DNA of 64,000 nt, from NCBI RefSeq assembly GCF_013426895.1, contig NZ_AP023174.1, positions 806,001 to 870,000 of the forward strand, in the 5' to 3' direction. Source of the stretch: Paraburkholderia largidicola (GTDB taxonomy: Bacteria; Pseudomonadota; Gammaproteobacteria; Burkholderiales; Burkholderiaceae). The notes beneath the pieces are model-generated. The model worked only from the letters and a program-made list of their open reading frames with translations, was not told the DNA's origin and made no database searches. This document shows, in pieces, positions 18,555 to 26,545 of the stretch. How positions within the stretch are numbered: the stretch's first letter is position 1; every line of letters starts with the position of its first letter. A program made the position numbers and the translations under genes.

Positions 18555-18683
18555 CGATGCCTCCCCGTGCAGCATGGCCGCCTGCTTTGCATTCGAGTAT
18601 AGGCATGTCAAAAACGGCGGCAAGCAGGGGAGTTCCCTCTTCTCGTTCGTCCGGACTCGAGCTTCTTCGACAGGCTGACAAAA

Positions 18684-18724
18684 CAAAAAAGGCCCCGGCG
18701 CAGTGCAGCGCGCCCGGGCCTTTT
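18684..18724 (-). terminator. Bidirectional intrinsic terminator
   Basis: A GC-rich hairpin built on AAAGGCCC...GGGCCTTT, flanked by A-run on the left and T-run on the right, so it can stop transcription in both directions. It lies 37 bases after the stop of the MFS transporter gene (minus strand). Confidence 0.7.
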
Positions 18725-18761
18725 CGCTTTCGGCTTTCGGCTTACGCCGACAGCCGAGGGA

Positions 18762-20069
18762 TTACATCAGCCGTGCGTCGCGCGTCTCGCGCATGCACAG
18801 CACGCCGACGAGGCTCACCACGGCGGCGGCGGACACGTATAGTCCTACCCATGACAGGCCGCCCTTCGCGGCCAGCATCTGCGCGATATACGGCGCCACC
18901 GACGCGCCCAGAATCCCGCCCAGGTTGTATGCGACGCCTGCGCCCGTGTAACGCACGTTGGTCGGGAACAGCTCGGGCAGCAGCGCGCCCATCGGCGCGA
19001 ACGTGACGCCCATCAGGAACAGCTCGATGATGAGGAACAACTGCACGAGCGTCATCGAGCCGCTGCCGAGCAACGGTGCCATCGTGAAGCCCGACAGGAT
19101 CGCGGCGATGCAGCCGACGATCAGCACCGGCTTGCGGCCGAAGCGGTCGCTGGCCCATGCGGACAGCGGCGTCGCGAGCGCCATGAAGACGACGGCGACG
19201 CACAGCATGCCGAGGAAGCTCTGACGCGAGATGTGCAGTGCCGACACGCCGTACGACAGCGAGAACACCGTCGAGATATAGAACAGCGTGTAGCAGACGA
19301 CCATCGCGAACGCACCGAGCAGCACCGGTCCGAGATGGCGGCTGAGCAGCGTTGCGACGGGCACGCGCACGCGCTCCTCGCGGTCGATCGCGGCCTGGAA
19401 GGCCGGCGTTTCCGCGATTTTCAGGCGCACGTACAGGCCGAGCGCAACCAGCACGGCGCTGACGATGAACGGCACGCGCCAGCCCCAGCTGCGGAACTGC
19501 TCGTCGGACAGCGACAGCGCGAGGCCGAAGAACAGCCCGTTGGAGGCCAGAAAGCCGATCGACGGCCCGAGCTGCGGGAACATGCCGAACCAGCCGCGCT
19601 TGCCGGCGGGCGCGTTCTCGGTGGCGAGCAGGGCGGCGCCGCCCCATTCGCCGCCCAGGCCAATGCCCTGGCCGAAGCGCAACACGCACAGCAGGATCGG
19701 CGCGAGGCTGCCGATCGAATCGTAGCCGGGGACGAAGCCGATCAGGGTGGTCGACAGGCCCATCACGAGCAGCGACGCGACGAGCGTCGACTTGCGGCCG
19801 ATGCGGTCGCCGAAGTGGCCGAACAGGAACGAGCCGATCGGCCGCGCGATGAACGCGATGCCGAACGTGACGAACGCCGACAGTGCCTGAGCGGTCGCCG
19901 AGCCGTGCGGGAAGAACACCGGGCCGATGACGAGCGCGGCGGCCGTCGCGTAGACGTAGAAGTCGTAGAACTCGATCGCGGTGCCGATGAAGCTCGCGAA
20001 GATCACGCGCGAAGCGCTGCTCTTTCGGTCTGCGCCGGGCTGGGCGCTGGAAAGGGGCGATGTGGACAT
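18762..20069 (-). CDS. MFS transporter, metabolite:H+ symporter (MHS) type
   Basis: Inner-membrane symporter of 435 residues with twelve predicted helices. The sequence starts with SRVIFASFIGTAIEFYDFYVYATAAALVIGPVFFP, the hallmark of the MHS subfamily (ShiA, ProP and related carriers). The loop 2-3 motif GHFGDRIGRKSTL, the related loop 8-9 motif ASDRFGRKPVL and the helix 4 RFGQGIGLGGEWGGAALLATE segment are intact. GGAGACCC precedes ATG 20069. The substrate, probably an organic acid or betaine-like compound, cannot be deduced. It stands alone with a long upstream region that holds a candidate promoter. Confidence 0.9.
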   Translation of the reverse strand: MSTSPLSSAQPGADRKSSASRVIFASFIGTAIEFYDFYVYATAAALVIGPVFFPHGSATAQALSAFVTFGIAFIARPIGSFLFGHFGDRIGRKSTLVASLLVMGLSTTLIGFVPGYDSIGSLAPILLCVLRFGQGIGLGGEWGGAALLATENAPAGKRGWFGMFPQLGPSIGFLASNGLFFGLALSLSDEQFRSWGWRVPFIVSAVLVALGLYVRLKIAETPAFQAAIDREERVRVPVATLLSRHLGPVLLGAFAMVVCYTLFYISTVFSLSYGVSALHISRQSFLGMLCVAVVFMALATPLSAWASDRFGRKPVLIVGCIAAILSGFTMAPLLGSGSMTLVQLFLIIELFLMGVTFAPMGALLPELFPTNVRYTGAGVAYNLGGILGASVAPYIAQMLAAKGGLSWVGLYVSAAAVVSLVGVLCMRETRDARLM

Positions 20070-20658
20070 GCAGGGTCTCCAAATGTCGTGACGCAGCCGC
20101 GGGGCGGGCGGCGCACGTTTGTGTGTCTGTTTGTGCGTCTAATGGTGTGGAGCGAAGCGGGTGCCGCCGCAATTGTGCACACATCGTGGCGAACAGCGGT
20201 GCGGGCGAACCTGCTACGCGAGACGTTGCATGTGCAACGAGTCGACAGATTGCGCCGTGCCGACGGAGGTGCGCGCGGTGCGTTGCCGTCTGAACGGGCG
20301 AAGCGGCGCGAAAACGAGGCACGATGCAAACCGGGCGGACGCGCGCGCGGGTGGCGCGGCAACGTAACGGTCGTGCTGCACGAGGCGGGCGGGTGAGTCC
20401 GCGGCACGCAGCGATGGCCGGAGATTCCGGCAGATATTTAAAAAATTATAGCGAGGGCGGGCGGGGCACAGCAAGGCGAGCGCTGCGTGCCGTTGTTTGC
20501 GGCTTCGTTGCGGCGGTTCGGCTTGCGGTAGTGCTCGACTGGGTTTCGTTTCGATGCGCTTGGGTTCGCTTCGAAATGCGTTGGCGGCAGGCAGTCGAAC
20601 GGCGGCGTCGAGCCCGAGCCGCCGCGTTCGCGGAACCCTCAGCGCATCGCGCGCGAAT
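20070..20658. other. Upstream region of the MFS gene, no gene recognised
   Basis: About 590 bases without a credible coding frame. An AT-rich patch at 20435-20450 contains a perfect TATAAT on the minus strand (20450 down to 20445) with TTGCTG 18 bases further upstream; it could be the promoter of the MFS gene, giving a leader of about 370 bases. The evidence is only this one match. Confidence 0.35.
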
Positions 20659-21165
20659 TCAATCGATCGTTTGTGCCTGCGGCGACGCGAACGTGCGCAA
20701 CTGGAACTTGCCGTTGTCGTTGAAGAGCCAGTCTTCGAACATTTCCACCTGGCCTTTCGCGTTCAGCAGTTTCGGTGGCGGCAGCGGCAAGGGTGCCGAG
20801 CGACGCAAGGTCGCGAGCGCCGTGCTCTCCGCTTCGTCATCGCCGTTCGTGCGATAGACGTTCGATGCGACGATCTGGCCATTGCGATCCACTACGAACG
20901 ACACGACGACGAGCGAGCGCAGCATCGCCTGCGGCGTGCCGCGCAGTACATATGACGGGTTGCGTTCGATGATGCGTTGCGCGACGACCGAGCGGTACTG
21001 ATCGAGCGTCAGGCTGTTGATCGCCGCGGGCGGTGGGGTGACTTCCACGGGTCGCTGCGGCGGCGTGACGGTGAAGTTGCAGCCTGCGCAGAGCAGCGTG
21101 AAGGCGAGTGCCGCTGTTCGCCTGAATGCTGGATTGATGCGGCCGGGAAGCGAGAGGGTAGACAT
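20659..21165 (-). CDS. TonB C-terminal-like domain lipoprotein
   Basis: Product of 168 residues with a lipoprotein signal (lipobox CAGC, Cys29) and a proline-rich stretch (TPPQRPVEVTPPPA). The remainder resembles the TonB/TolA C-terminal domain: QYRSVVAQRIIERNPSYVLRGTPQAMLRSLVVVSFVVDRNGQIVASNVYRTNGDDEAESTALATLRRSAPLPLPPPKL contains the V-x-F-x-[VI]-x-x-x-G and A-x-x-[AL]-x-x-x-[AS]-P-x-P signatures. Unlike true TonB it is not preceded by a membrane helix plus long Pro/Lys linker, so it is probably an outer-membrane lipoprotein rather than an energy transducer. I used ATG 21165; a GTG five codons upstream is possible. It has no obvious operon partner. Confidence 0.75.
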   Translation of the reverse strand: MSTLSLPGRINPAFRRTAALAFTLLCAGCNFTVTPPQRPVEVTPPPAAINSLTLDQYRSVVAQRIIERNPSYVLRGTPQAMLRSLVVVSFVVDRNGQIVASNVYRTNGDDEAESTALATLRRSAPLPLPPPKLLNAKGQVEMFEDWLFNDNGKFQLRTFASPQAQTID

Positions 21166-21550
21166 CGCAATAACTCGCACGCGAGATGTATCTTCATCGT
21201 AGACGATGCGTGTTGCGATTCAATGAGCGTTGCTACGGATGTGAGAGGTAGCGCGCATGCTCGTGGCATAGGCTCGCGTTTGTCGTGTCTTGACGAAGGT
21301 TTGCGAAGCGGTTGTTGCATCCTTCTGGAGCGAGAGACGACGACAGATATGTGCCGGCAAGATCGATGAGCATCCACGAGTCAGGAACGCCGCGATTCGA
21401 ACCAGCGCAGCAGCTGCTTGCAAAGGCTGAACGATGGACCGATATCAAGCCGGGAGTCATGGTGCAGGATGTCTCAACGTGCGGGGCGAAACTTGTCGTT
21501 GAGTTTGACTCTTTGGAGATCGAGTCGCAGGCAAGCTGAAGAGAAAAATC
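21166..21550. other. Intergenic region, no gene supported
   Basis: A 57-codon frame at 21366-21539 (+) has a more balanced composition than shadow frames, but there is no ribosome binding site and no family resemblance. Nothing else is seen. The base composition is less GC-rich than around it. Confidence 0.4.
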
Positions 21551-21640
21551 TGGCGGAGGGTGTGGGATTCGAACCCACGGAGGCCGTAAAGCCTCGCCGG
21601 TTTTCAAGACCGGTGCATTCAACCGCTCTGCCAACCCTCC
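21551..21640 (-). tRNA. tRNA-Ser (anticodon TGA)
   Basis: Read on the minus strand the 90 bases form a cloverleaf with acceptor stem GGAGGGT, a D arm, anticodon stem CCGGT with loop CTTGAAA (anticodon TGA), a long variable arm typical of serine tRNAs (CGAGGCTTTACGGCCTC), the T arm GTGGGTTCGAATCCCAC and an encoded CCA end. Confidence 0.97.
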
Positions 21641-21706
21641 GAGCCCGAAATTGTAACCTGGAACGCCACGTCCTCGGGCAACAAACCGAACAAACCGCCA
21701 CCCCGC

Positions 21707-22921
21707 TCACGAATCCTTCAAAAACAGCTCTTGAAGATCGTTGAGGAATGCCAAGCCGAGCGGCGTCGGCGCGATCTTTTCGTAGTCGCGCGTGAGCAGC
21801 CCGCGACGCTCCGCTTCCTGCAAGGCCGGTTCGATCGATGTCATCGGCAGACCCGTGCGCTCGATAAACCGATGCACCGGAAACCCTTCCACCAGCCGCA
21901 GCGCATTCAGCATGAACTCGAACGGCAGGTCGCGCGCACCGACTTCATGCTCCTCCTGCACCGCATTGCCCGAACGCGCTTCTTCGATGAACGTCGCCGG
22001 ATGCTTGTAGCGCATCTGCCGCAGGATGCGGTTCGGAAACGACAGCTTCGTATGCGCGCCCGCGCCGATGCCGAGATAGTCGCCGAAGCGCCAATAGTTC
22101 AGGTTGTGCTTGCTCTGCCGATGCGGCTTCGCATACGCCGACACCTCGTAGCGTTCGTAGCCCGCTTCGCGCGTGCGTTCGTGAATCCAGTCCTGCATGT
22201 CGGCGGACGAATCGTCGTCGGGCAGCGGCGGCGGAAACTTTGCGAACAGCGTGTTCGGTTCAAGCGTCAGGTGATACAGCGACAGATGCGGCGGCGCGAA
22301 CGACAGCGCCGTCTCGATGTCCGCCTGGCATTCGGCGAGTGTCTGCTTCGGCAGCGCGAACATCAGGTCGAGGTTGAAGTTGTCGAAGGTATTCGCGGCG
22401 ACCTCGACGGCATGGCGCGCCTGCGCCGCATCGTGAATGCGGCCGAGCGCCTTCAGATGCGTCTCGTTGAAGCTCTGAATGCCGACCGACAACCGGTTCA
22501 CGCCGCTCGCGCGAAACTGCGCGAACTTGTCGGCTTCGAACGTGCCGGGGTTTGCTTCGAGCGTGATTTCGGCATCGGCATCGAGCGGCAGCAGCGCGCG
22601 CACGTCTGACAGGAGACGATCGAGCCCCTTCGCCGACATCAGGCTCGGCGTTCCGCCGCCGATGAACACCGTATGCACCTGCCGTCCCCACACGAGCGGC
22701 AGCGCCTGTTCGAGATCGCTGCGCAGCGCGTCGAGGTAATCGTCTTCGGGAAACGCGCCGCCTTTCGATTCGTGCGAGTTGAAGTCGCAGTACGGGCACT
22801 TGCGCACGCACCACGGAAAGTGCACATACAGCGCGAGCGGCGGCAGCGAGGTCAGACGGATGCTGCCGGGCGATGTGAACGCCTTGATCACGCCGGCTCC
22901 CGTCGTCGATGCTTGGCTCAC
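21707..22921 (-). CDS. hemW: HemW, radical SAM heme chaperone
   Basis: Member of the former 'oxygen-independent coproporphyrinogen oxidase-like' group, now seen as a heme-binding chaperone that delivers heme to respiratory enzymes. The 404-residue product carries the radical-SAM CxxxCxxC cluster motif (Cys38, Cys42, Cys45 in WCVRKCPYC), GGGTPS for SAM binding, and the C-terminal HemN domain. It lacks the additional N-terminal features of true HemN. The start is GTG 22921, whose bases overlap the rdgB stop (GTGA), so translation is probably coupled to rdgB. The longer frame reaching upstream lies inside rdgB. It is the last gene of the rph-rdgB-hemW unit. Confidence 0.93.
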   Translation of the reverse strand: MSQASTTGAGVIKAFTSPGSIRLTSLPPLALYVHFPWCVRKCPYCDFNSHESKGGAFPEDDYLDALRSDLEQALPLVWGRQVHTVFIGGGTPSLMSAKGLDRLLSDVRALLPLDADAEITLEANPGTFEADKFAQFRASGVNRLSVGIQSFNETHLKALGRIHDAAQARHAVEVAANTFDNFNLDLMFALPKQTLAECQADIETALSFAPPHLSLYHLTLEPNTLFAKFPPPLPDDDSSADMQDWIHERTREAGYERYEVSAYAKPHRQSKHNLNYWRFGDYLGIGAGAHTKLSFPNRILRQMRYKHPATFIEEARSGNAVQEEHEVGARDLPFEFMLNALRLVEGFPVHRFIERTGLPMTSIEPALQEAERRGLLTRDYEKIAPTPLGLAFLNDLQELFLKDS

Positions 22922-23541
22922 GATTCCTCCTTCAGACGCGCGAACAGCTGTTGCAATGCAATCGCGCGATGGCTGCTCGCGTTCTTCACCGCGGGCGCCA
23001 GCTCGGCCGCTGTCGCGTTCAGCGCGGGCAAAAAGAAGTACGGGTCGTAGCCGAAGCCGTTTGCGCCGCGTGGCGCATCGAGCATCTCGCCGTGCCAGCG
23101 GCCTTCGGCGATCAGCGGTTCCGGGTCGTCGGCGTGGCGCACGAGCGCGAGCACGCAGAAGTAGTACGCGCGGCGGTCGCTCACGCCGTTCAGTTGCTCG
23201 ACGAGGCGCGCGTTGTTCGCCGCGTCGCTTTTCTCGCCGCCCGCGAGTTGCGCGTAACGCGCCGAATACACGCCGGGAGCGCCGCGCAAGGCGCGCACGC
23301 ACAGCCCGGAATCGTCGGCGATGGCGGGCAGGCCCGTCAGCTTCGATGCATGACGCGCCTTCGTCAGCGCGTTCTCGACGAATGTCGGATGCGGCTCTTC
23401 CGCTTCGGGCACGTTCAGCGCGCCTTGCGGGATCAGTTCGATGCCCGCCGTGCCGAACAGCGCCGCGAATTCGCGCAGCTTGCCCGCGTTGTTCGACGCG
23501 AGCACGATCCTGCCCAGCGGGTTGTCTTTTCGATCAGTCAC
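22918..23541 (-). CDS. rdgB: dITP/XTP pyrophosphatase (non-canonical purine NTPase)
   Basis: Ham1/RdgB family enzyme that cleans the nucleotide pool by hydrolysing dITP, ITP and XTP to monophosphates and pyrophosphate. The 207-residue product has the N-terminal substrate motif [10 protein letters not shown], the catalytic region [22 protein letters not shown] and the C-terminal GFGYDPYFF signature. Its start overlaps the rph stop by 8 bases and its stop overlaps the hemW start, so the three genes form a tightly coupled operon. The same order (rph, rdgB, hemW) is usual in betaproteobacteria. Confidence 0.95.
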   Translation of the reverse strand: MTDRKDNPLGRIVLASNNAGKLREFAALFGTAGIELIPQGALNVPEAEEPHPTFVENALTKARHASKLTGLPAIADDSGLCVRALRGAPGVYSARYAQLAGGEKSDAANNARLVEQLNGVSDRRAYYFCVLALVRHADDPEPLIAEGRWHGEMLDAPRGANGFGYDPYFFLPALNATAAELAPAVKNASSHRAIALQQLFARLKEES

Positions 23542-24274
23542 CCTTCAACTCCAGTGCTTCCTTTTGCTTCTCGATCAGCGTCCGGATTCCGGCTTGCGCG
23601 AGATCGAGCAGCTTGTTCATTTCGTCGCGCGAAAACGGCACGCCTTCCGCCGTGCCCTGAATCTCGACGAAGCCGCCGTCGCCGGTCATCACGACGTTCA
23701 TGTCGGTGTCGCACTGCGAGTCTTCGTCGTAGTCGAGATCGAGCACGGGCAGGCCGTCGAACACGCCAACTGAAATGGCCGCGACGTAATCGTTGATCGG
23801 CGACGCCTCGATGCGACCCGTCGCGAGCAGCTTCGCGACGGCGTCGTGCGCGGCGACAAAGGCGCCCGTGATGCTCGCCGTGCGTGTGCCGCCGTCGGCC
23901 TGGATCACGTCGCAATCGATGTTGATCGTGCGCGCGCCGAGCCGTTCGAGATCGAACACCGAGCGCAGCGCCCGGCCGATCAAACGCTGGATTTCCTGCG
24001 TGCGGCCCGTCTGTTTGCCGCGCGCGGCTTCGCGGTCGCTGCGCGTGTGCGTCGCGCGCGGCAGCATGCCGTATTCGGCCGTCAACCATCCCTGGCCGCG
24101 GTCGCGCAGAAACGCGGGCACGCTTTCAGCGACGCTCGCCGTGCAGATCACCTTGGTATCGCCGAATTCGACCAGCACGGAGCCTTCCGCGTGCTTCGTG
24201 TAATGGCGCGTGATGCGCACGTCGCGCAACTGATCGGCGGCGCGGCCGCTGGGGCGTTTCGTGATGTCGTTCAT
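23534..24274 (-). CDS. rph: Ribonuclease PH
   Basis: Phosphorolytic 3'-5' exoribonuclease that trims tRNA precursor ends. The 246-residue product matches the family length and shows [29 protein letters not shown] at the start, [36 protein letters not shown] (phosphate and RNA contacts) and [20 protein letters not shown] (catalytic Asp region) in order. ATG 24274 ([11 protein letters not shown]) is the family start; in-frame ATG 24325 lacks support. It is the first gene of the rph-rdgB-hemW operon and diverges from yicC. Confidence 0.96.
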   Translation of the reverse strand: MNDITKRPSGRAADQLRDVRITRHYTKHAEGSVLVEFGDTKVICTASVAESVPAFLRDRGQGWLTAEYGMLPRATHTRSDREAARGKQTGRTQEIQRLIGRALRSVFDLERLGARTINIDCDVIQADGGTRTASITGAFVAAHDAVAKLLATGRIEASPINDYVAAISVGVFDGLPVLDLDYDEDSQCDTDMNVVMTGDGGFVEIQGTAEGVPFSRDEMNKLLDLAQAGIRTLIEKQKEALELKGD

Positions 24275-24582
24275 CGTCGGAATTGGAGGAAATGAAGGAA
24301 GGGAGAGGGCGGAAGGAAACCGCAATTTTACCGCCGATCGTGTTGCCGCCGCCCGCGCCGTTCATTGCGCGGCGCGTTGGCGAATGCGCTGTGTGCCCGC
24401 ACGCGAGCCGGCGGGTCCGGATCGCCGTCTGCCCGGGCTTACCCGAAGGCCGCTTCCGGCGGGTGTTCCCGGCAAAAATGGGATAATGCGCGTTCTCCGC
24501 CTCGCGTCTCGTAAACGCCGGGCGACTCGAATCCCTGGTCGTGCGATGCGATGTTCGCGCGACCACAATCGCGAGACCTATC
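24275..24582. other. Divergent promoter region between rph and yicC
   Basis: Spacer of 308 bases between two divergent units. A GATAAT box at 24482-24487 (+) could be the -10 element for yicC; the -35 element is not clear. No gene is seen. Confidence 0.4.
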
Positions 24583-25506
24583 ATGATCTACAGTATGACT
24601 GGCTATGCGAGCGCCACGCGCGAACTCGCAGCGGCAACGGGCAATGGCGGCGTCAGCGTATCCGTCGAATTGCGCACGGTGAACTCGCGCTTCCTCGATC
24701 TCAACTTCCGCATGCCGGAAGACGTGCGCGTCTGCGAGCCGACGCTGCGCGAAATGCTGATGAACAAGCTGTCGCGCGGCAAGGTCGATATCCGTATCAA
24801 CCTGCAGCGCAGCGAGCAATCGGCGAACGCAGGCGCGCTCAATCGCGACGCGCTCGCGCAACTCGCGTCGCTGGAACGCGCGGTGCTCGAATCGTTTCCG
24901 GATGCAGGCCGTCTGCGCACGGGCGAAATCCTGCGCTGGCCGGGCGTGCTGGCCGAGAGCGGCGTGTCGCCTGAAGTGCTGCGCGATGCCGTGCTCGAAT
25001 GTGGCAAGCAGGCAATCGGCGATCTGATCGACGTGCGCGGCCGCGAAGGCGCGCAACTCGCGACGATGCTGCTGAACAACGTCAGCGAGATGGAAGCGAT
25101 CGTCACGAAGATCACGCCGCTCGTGCCGGAGTTGATCGCGAAGCATCAGCAGAAGATCGTCGAGCGTTTGCAGGAAGCGCTTGGTATCGTGGCGCCGGAC
25201 CAGTCGGCGACGATCGTATCGCGCGAAGAGATCGCCGAGCGCATCCGTCAGGAAGTGACGATGTACGGCATTCGCATCGACATCGCGGAAGAACTGTCGC
25301 GCCTCACCGCGCACCTGAACGAAACGCGTCATGTGATTCAAAAGGGCGGCAAGGTCGGCAAGCGTCTGGACTTCATGATGCAGGAGCTGAACCGCGAAGC
25401 GAACACGCTGGGCTCGAAAGCGGCCGCGAAAGAACTCGCGGATTCTTCGATGACGCTCAAGCTGCTCATCGAACAGATGCGCGAACAAGTACAAAACCTG
25501 GAGTAA
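24583..25506 (+). CDS. yicC: YicC family endoribonuclease
   Basis: Stress-related YicC/YloC protein of 307 residues. In E. coli, YicC has been linked to cleavage and turnover of small RNAs. The N-terminal signature MIYSMTGYASATRE and the C-terminal DUF1732 block (ISREEIAERIRQEV-like, EELSRLTAHLNETRHVI and GKRLDFMMQELNREANTLGSKA) are complete. ATG 24583 is preferred to in-frame ATG 24541, since the family begins MIxSMTG. It heads a run of yicC, gmk, rpoZ and spoT, an order conserved in betaproteobacteria, with gmk starting 18 bases downstream. Confidence 0.92.
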   Translation: MIYSMTGYASATRELAAATGNGGVSVSVELRTVNSRFLDLNFRMPEDVRVCEPTLREMLMNKLSRGKVDIRINLQRSEQSANAGALNRDALAQLASLERAVLESFPDAGRLRTGEILRWPGVLAESGVSPEVLRDAVLECGKQAIGDLIDVRGREGAQLATMLLNNVSEMEAIVTKITPLVPELIAKHQQKIVERLQEALGIVAPDQSATIVSREEIAERIRQEVTMYGIRIDIAEELSRLTAHLNETRHVIQKGGKVGKRLDFMMQELNREANTLGSKAAAKELADSSMTLKLLIEQMREQVQNLE

Positions 25507-25524
25507 TACGGGAGTCTCACCAGC

Positions 25525-26205
25525 ATGACCGAAACCAAACACGAAGGCAGCGCGCCGCGCAATCCGTACGCAGGCGTCTATCCCGGCAACCTGTTCATGG
25601 TCGTCGCGCCGTCGGGCGCCGGCAAGTCGACGCTCGTCAACGCGCTGCTTGCGCGCGACCCGGCGATCCGTCTGTCGATTTCGTACACCACGCGCCCGCC
25701 GCGTCCGAAGGAGCAGGACGGCGAGCACTATCACTTCACGACGGTCGAAGACTTCCTCCAGCGTCACGACGCGGGCGAGTTCCTCGAAAGCGCGGAAGTG
25801 CACGGCAACTACTACGCGACGTCGCGCGTGTGGATCGAAGAGCAGATGAAAAGCGGGCATGACGTGCTGCTCGAAATCGACTGGCAGGGCGCGCAGCAGG
25901 TGAAGAAGCAGTTCCGCAATGCCGTTGAAATCTTCATCTTGCCGCCGTCGCTCGAAGCACTCGAAGAGCGTCTGAAGAAGCGCGGCCAGGACGAACCGAA
26001 TGTGATCACGCGACGCCTTCTTGCAGCGGGCAGCGAGATGGCGCACGCGGCGGAAGCGGAGTATGTCGTGATCAACGAAAACTTCGATCGCGCGCTCGCG
26101 GAACTGCAATGCCTCGTGTCGGCGACGCGCTCGCGCTTCGCATCGCAGTACGCGCGTCACACGGACCTCTTCATGCAGCTCGGCATTCACTTGCCGCACG
26201 CGTGA
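25525..26205 (+). CDS. gmk: Guanylate kinase
   Basis: Phosphorylates GMP to GDP with ATP, in the cytosol. The 226-residue product has the P-loop ([17 protein letters not shown]), the GMP-binding region ([20 protein letters not shown]) and the lid ([17 protein letters not shown]). There is an N-terminal extension of about 18 polar residues before the core compared with E. coli Gmk. It lies between yicC and rpoZ, a context that links nucleotide supply and ppGpp metabolism since spoT follows. Confidence 0.96.
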   Translation: MTETKHEGSAPRNPYAGVYPGNLFMVVAPSGAGKSTLVNALLARDPAIRLSISYTTRPPRPKEQDGEHYHFTTVEDFLQRHDAGEFLESAEVHGNYYATSRVWIEEQMKSGHDVLLEIDWQGAQQVKKQFRNAVEIFILPPSLEALEERLKKRGQDEPNVITRRLLAAGSEMAHAAEAEYVVINENFDRALAELQCLVSATRSRFASQYARHTDLFMQLGIHLPHA

Positions 26206-26267
26206 TACGGGCGAGGTCGGAAGGACATAAGGTAGAATAACCAACATACAGAGAAGGAATTTTCAAC

Positions 26268-26471
26268 ATGGCCCGCATTACCGTCGAAGACTGTCTGAAA
26301 CAGATCCCGAATCGCTTCGAACTGGCGCTTGCCGCGACCTATCGCGCTCGTCAGCTCGCTCAAGGCCACACGCCGAAAATCGAAAGCCGCGACAAGCCCA
26401 CGGTGGTCGCGTTGCGTGAGATCGCGGCTGGCCAGGTTGGCGTCGAAATGCTGAAGAAGGTGCCCGTCTAA
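26268..26471 (+). CDS. rpoZ: RNA polymerase omega subunit
   Basis: Small subunit that stabilises the beta' subunit and mediates ppGpp effects. The 67-residue product contains the family block [31 protein letters not shown] and the short C-terminal segment [16 protein letters not shown]. The length equals betaproteobacterial omega. AGAAGGA precedes ATG 26268. A TAGAAT box at 26233-26238 may mark an own promoter in the gmk-rpoZ gap. spoT starts 74 bases after the stop. Confidence 0.95.
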
Positions 26472-26545
26472 GGCACGCTTCAACGTTTGACGTCATGTAA
26501 CTCAACCCAACGCGTGCAGACGGCACTATCGACACGGAGGCGACC

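Noticed and set aside
21366..21539. Plus-strand 57-codon frame between the TonB-C gene and tRNA-Ser
   Set aside because: Composition looks better than shadows, but there is no ribosome binding site and no resemblance to a family.
21233..21634. Minus-strand frame starting MAERLNAPVLKTG
   Set aside because: Its first part is a translation of the tRNA-Ser gene, a common false protein; no ribosome binding site or family.
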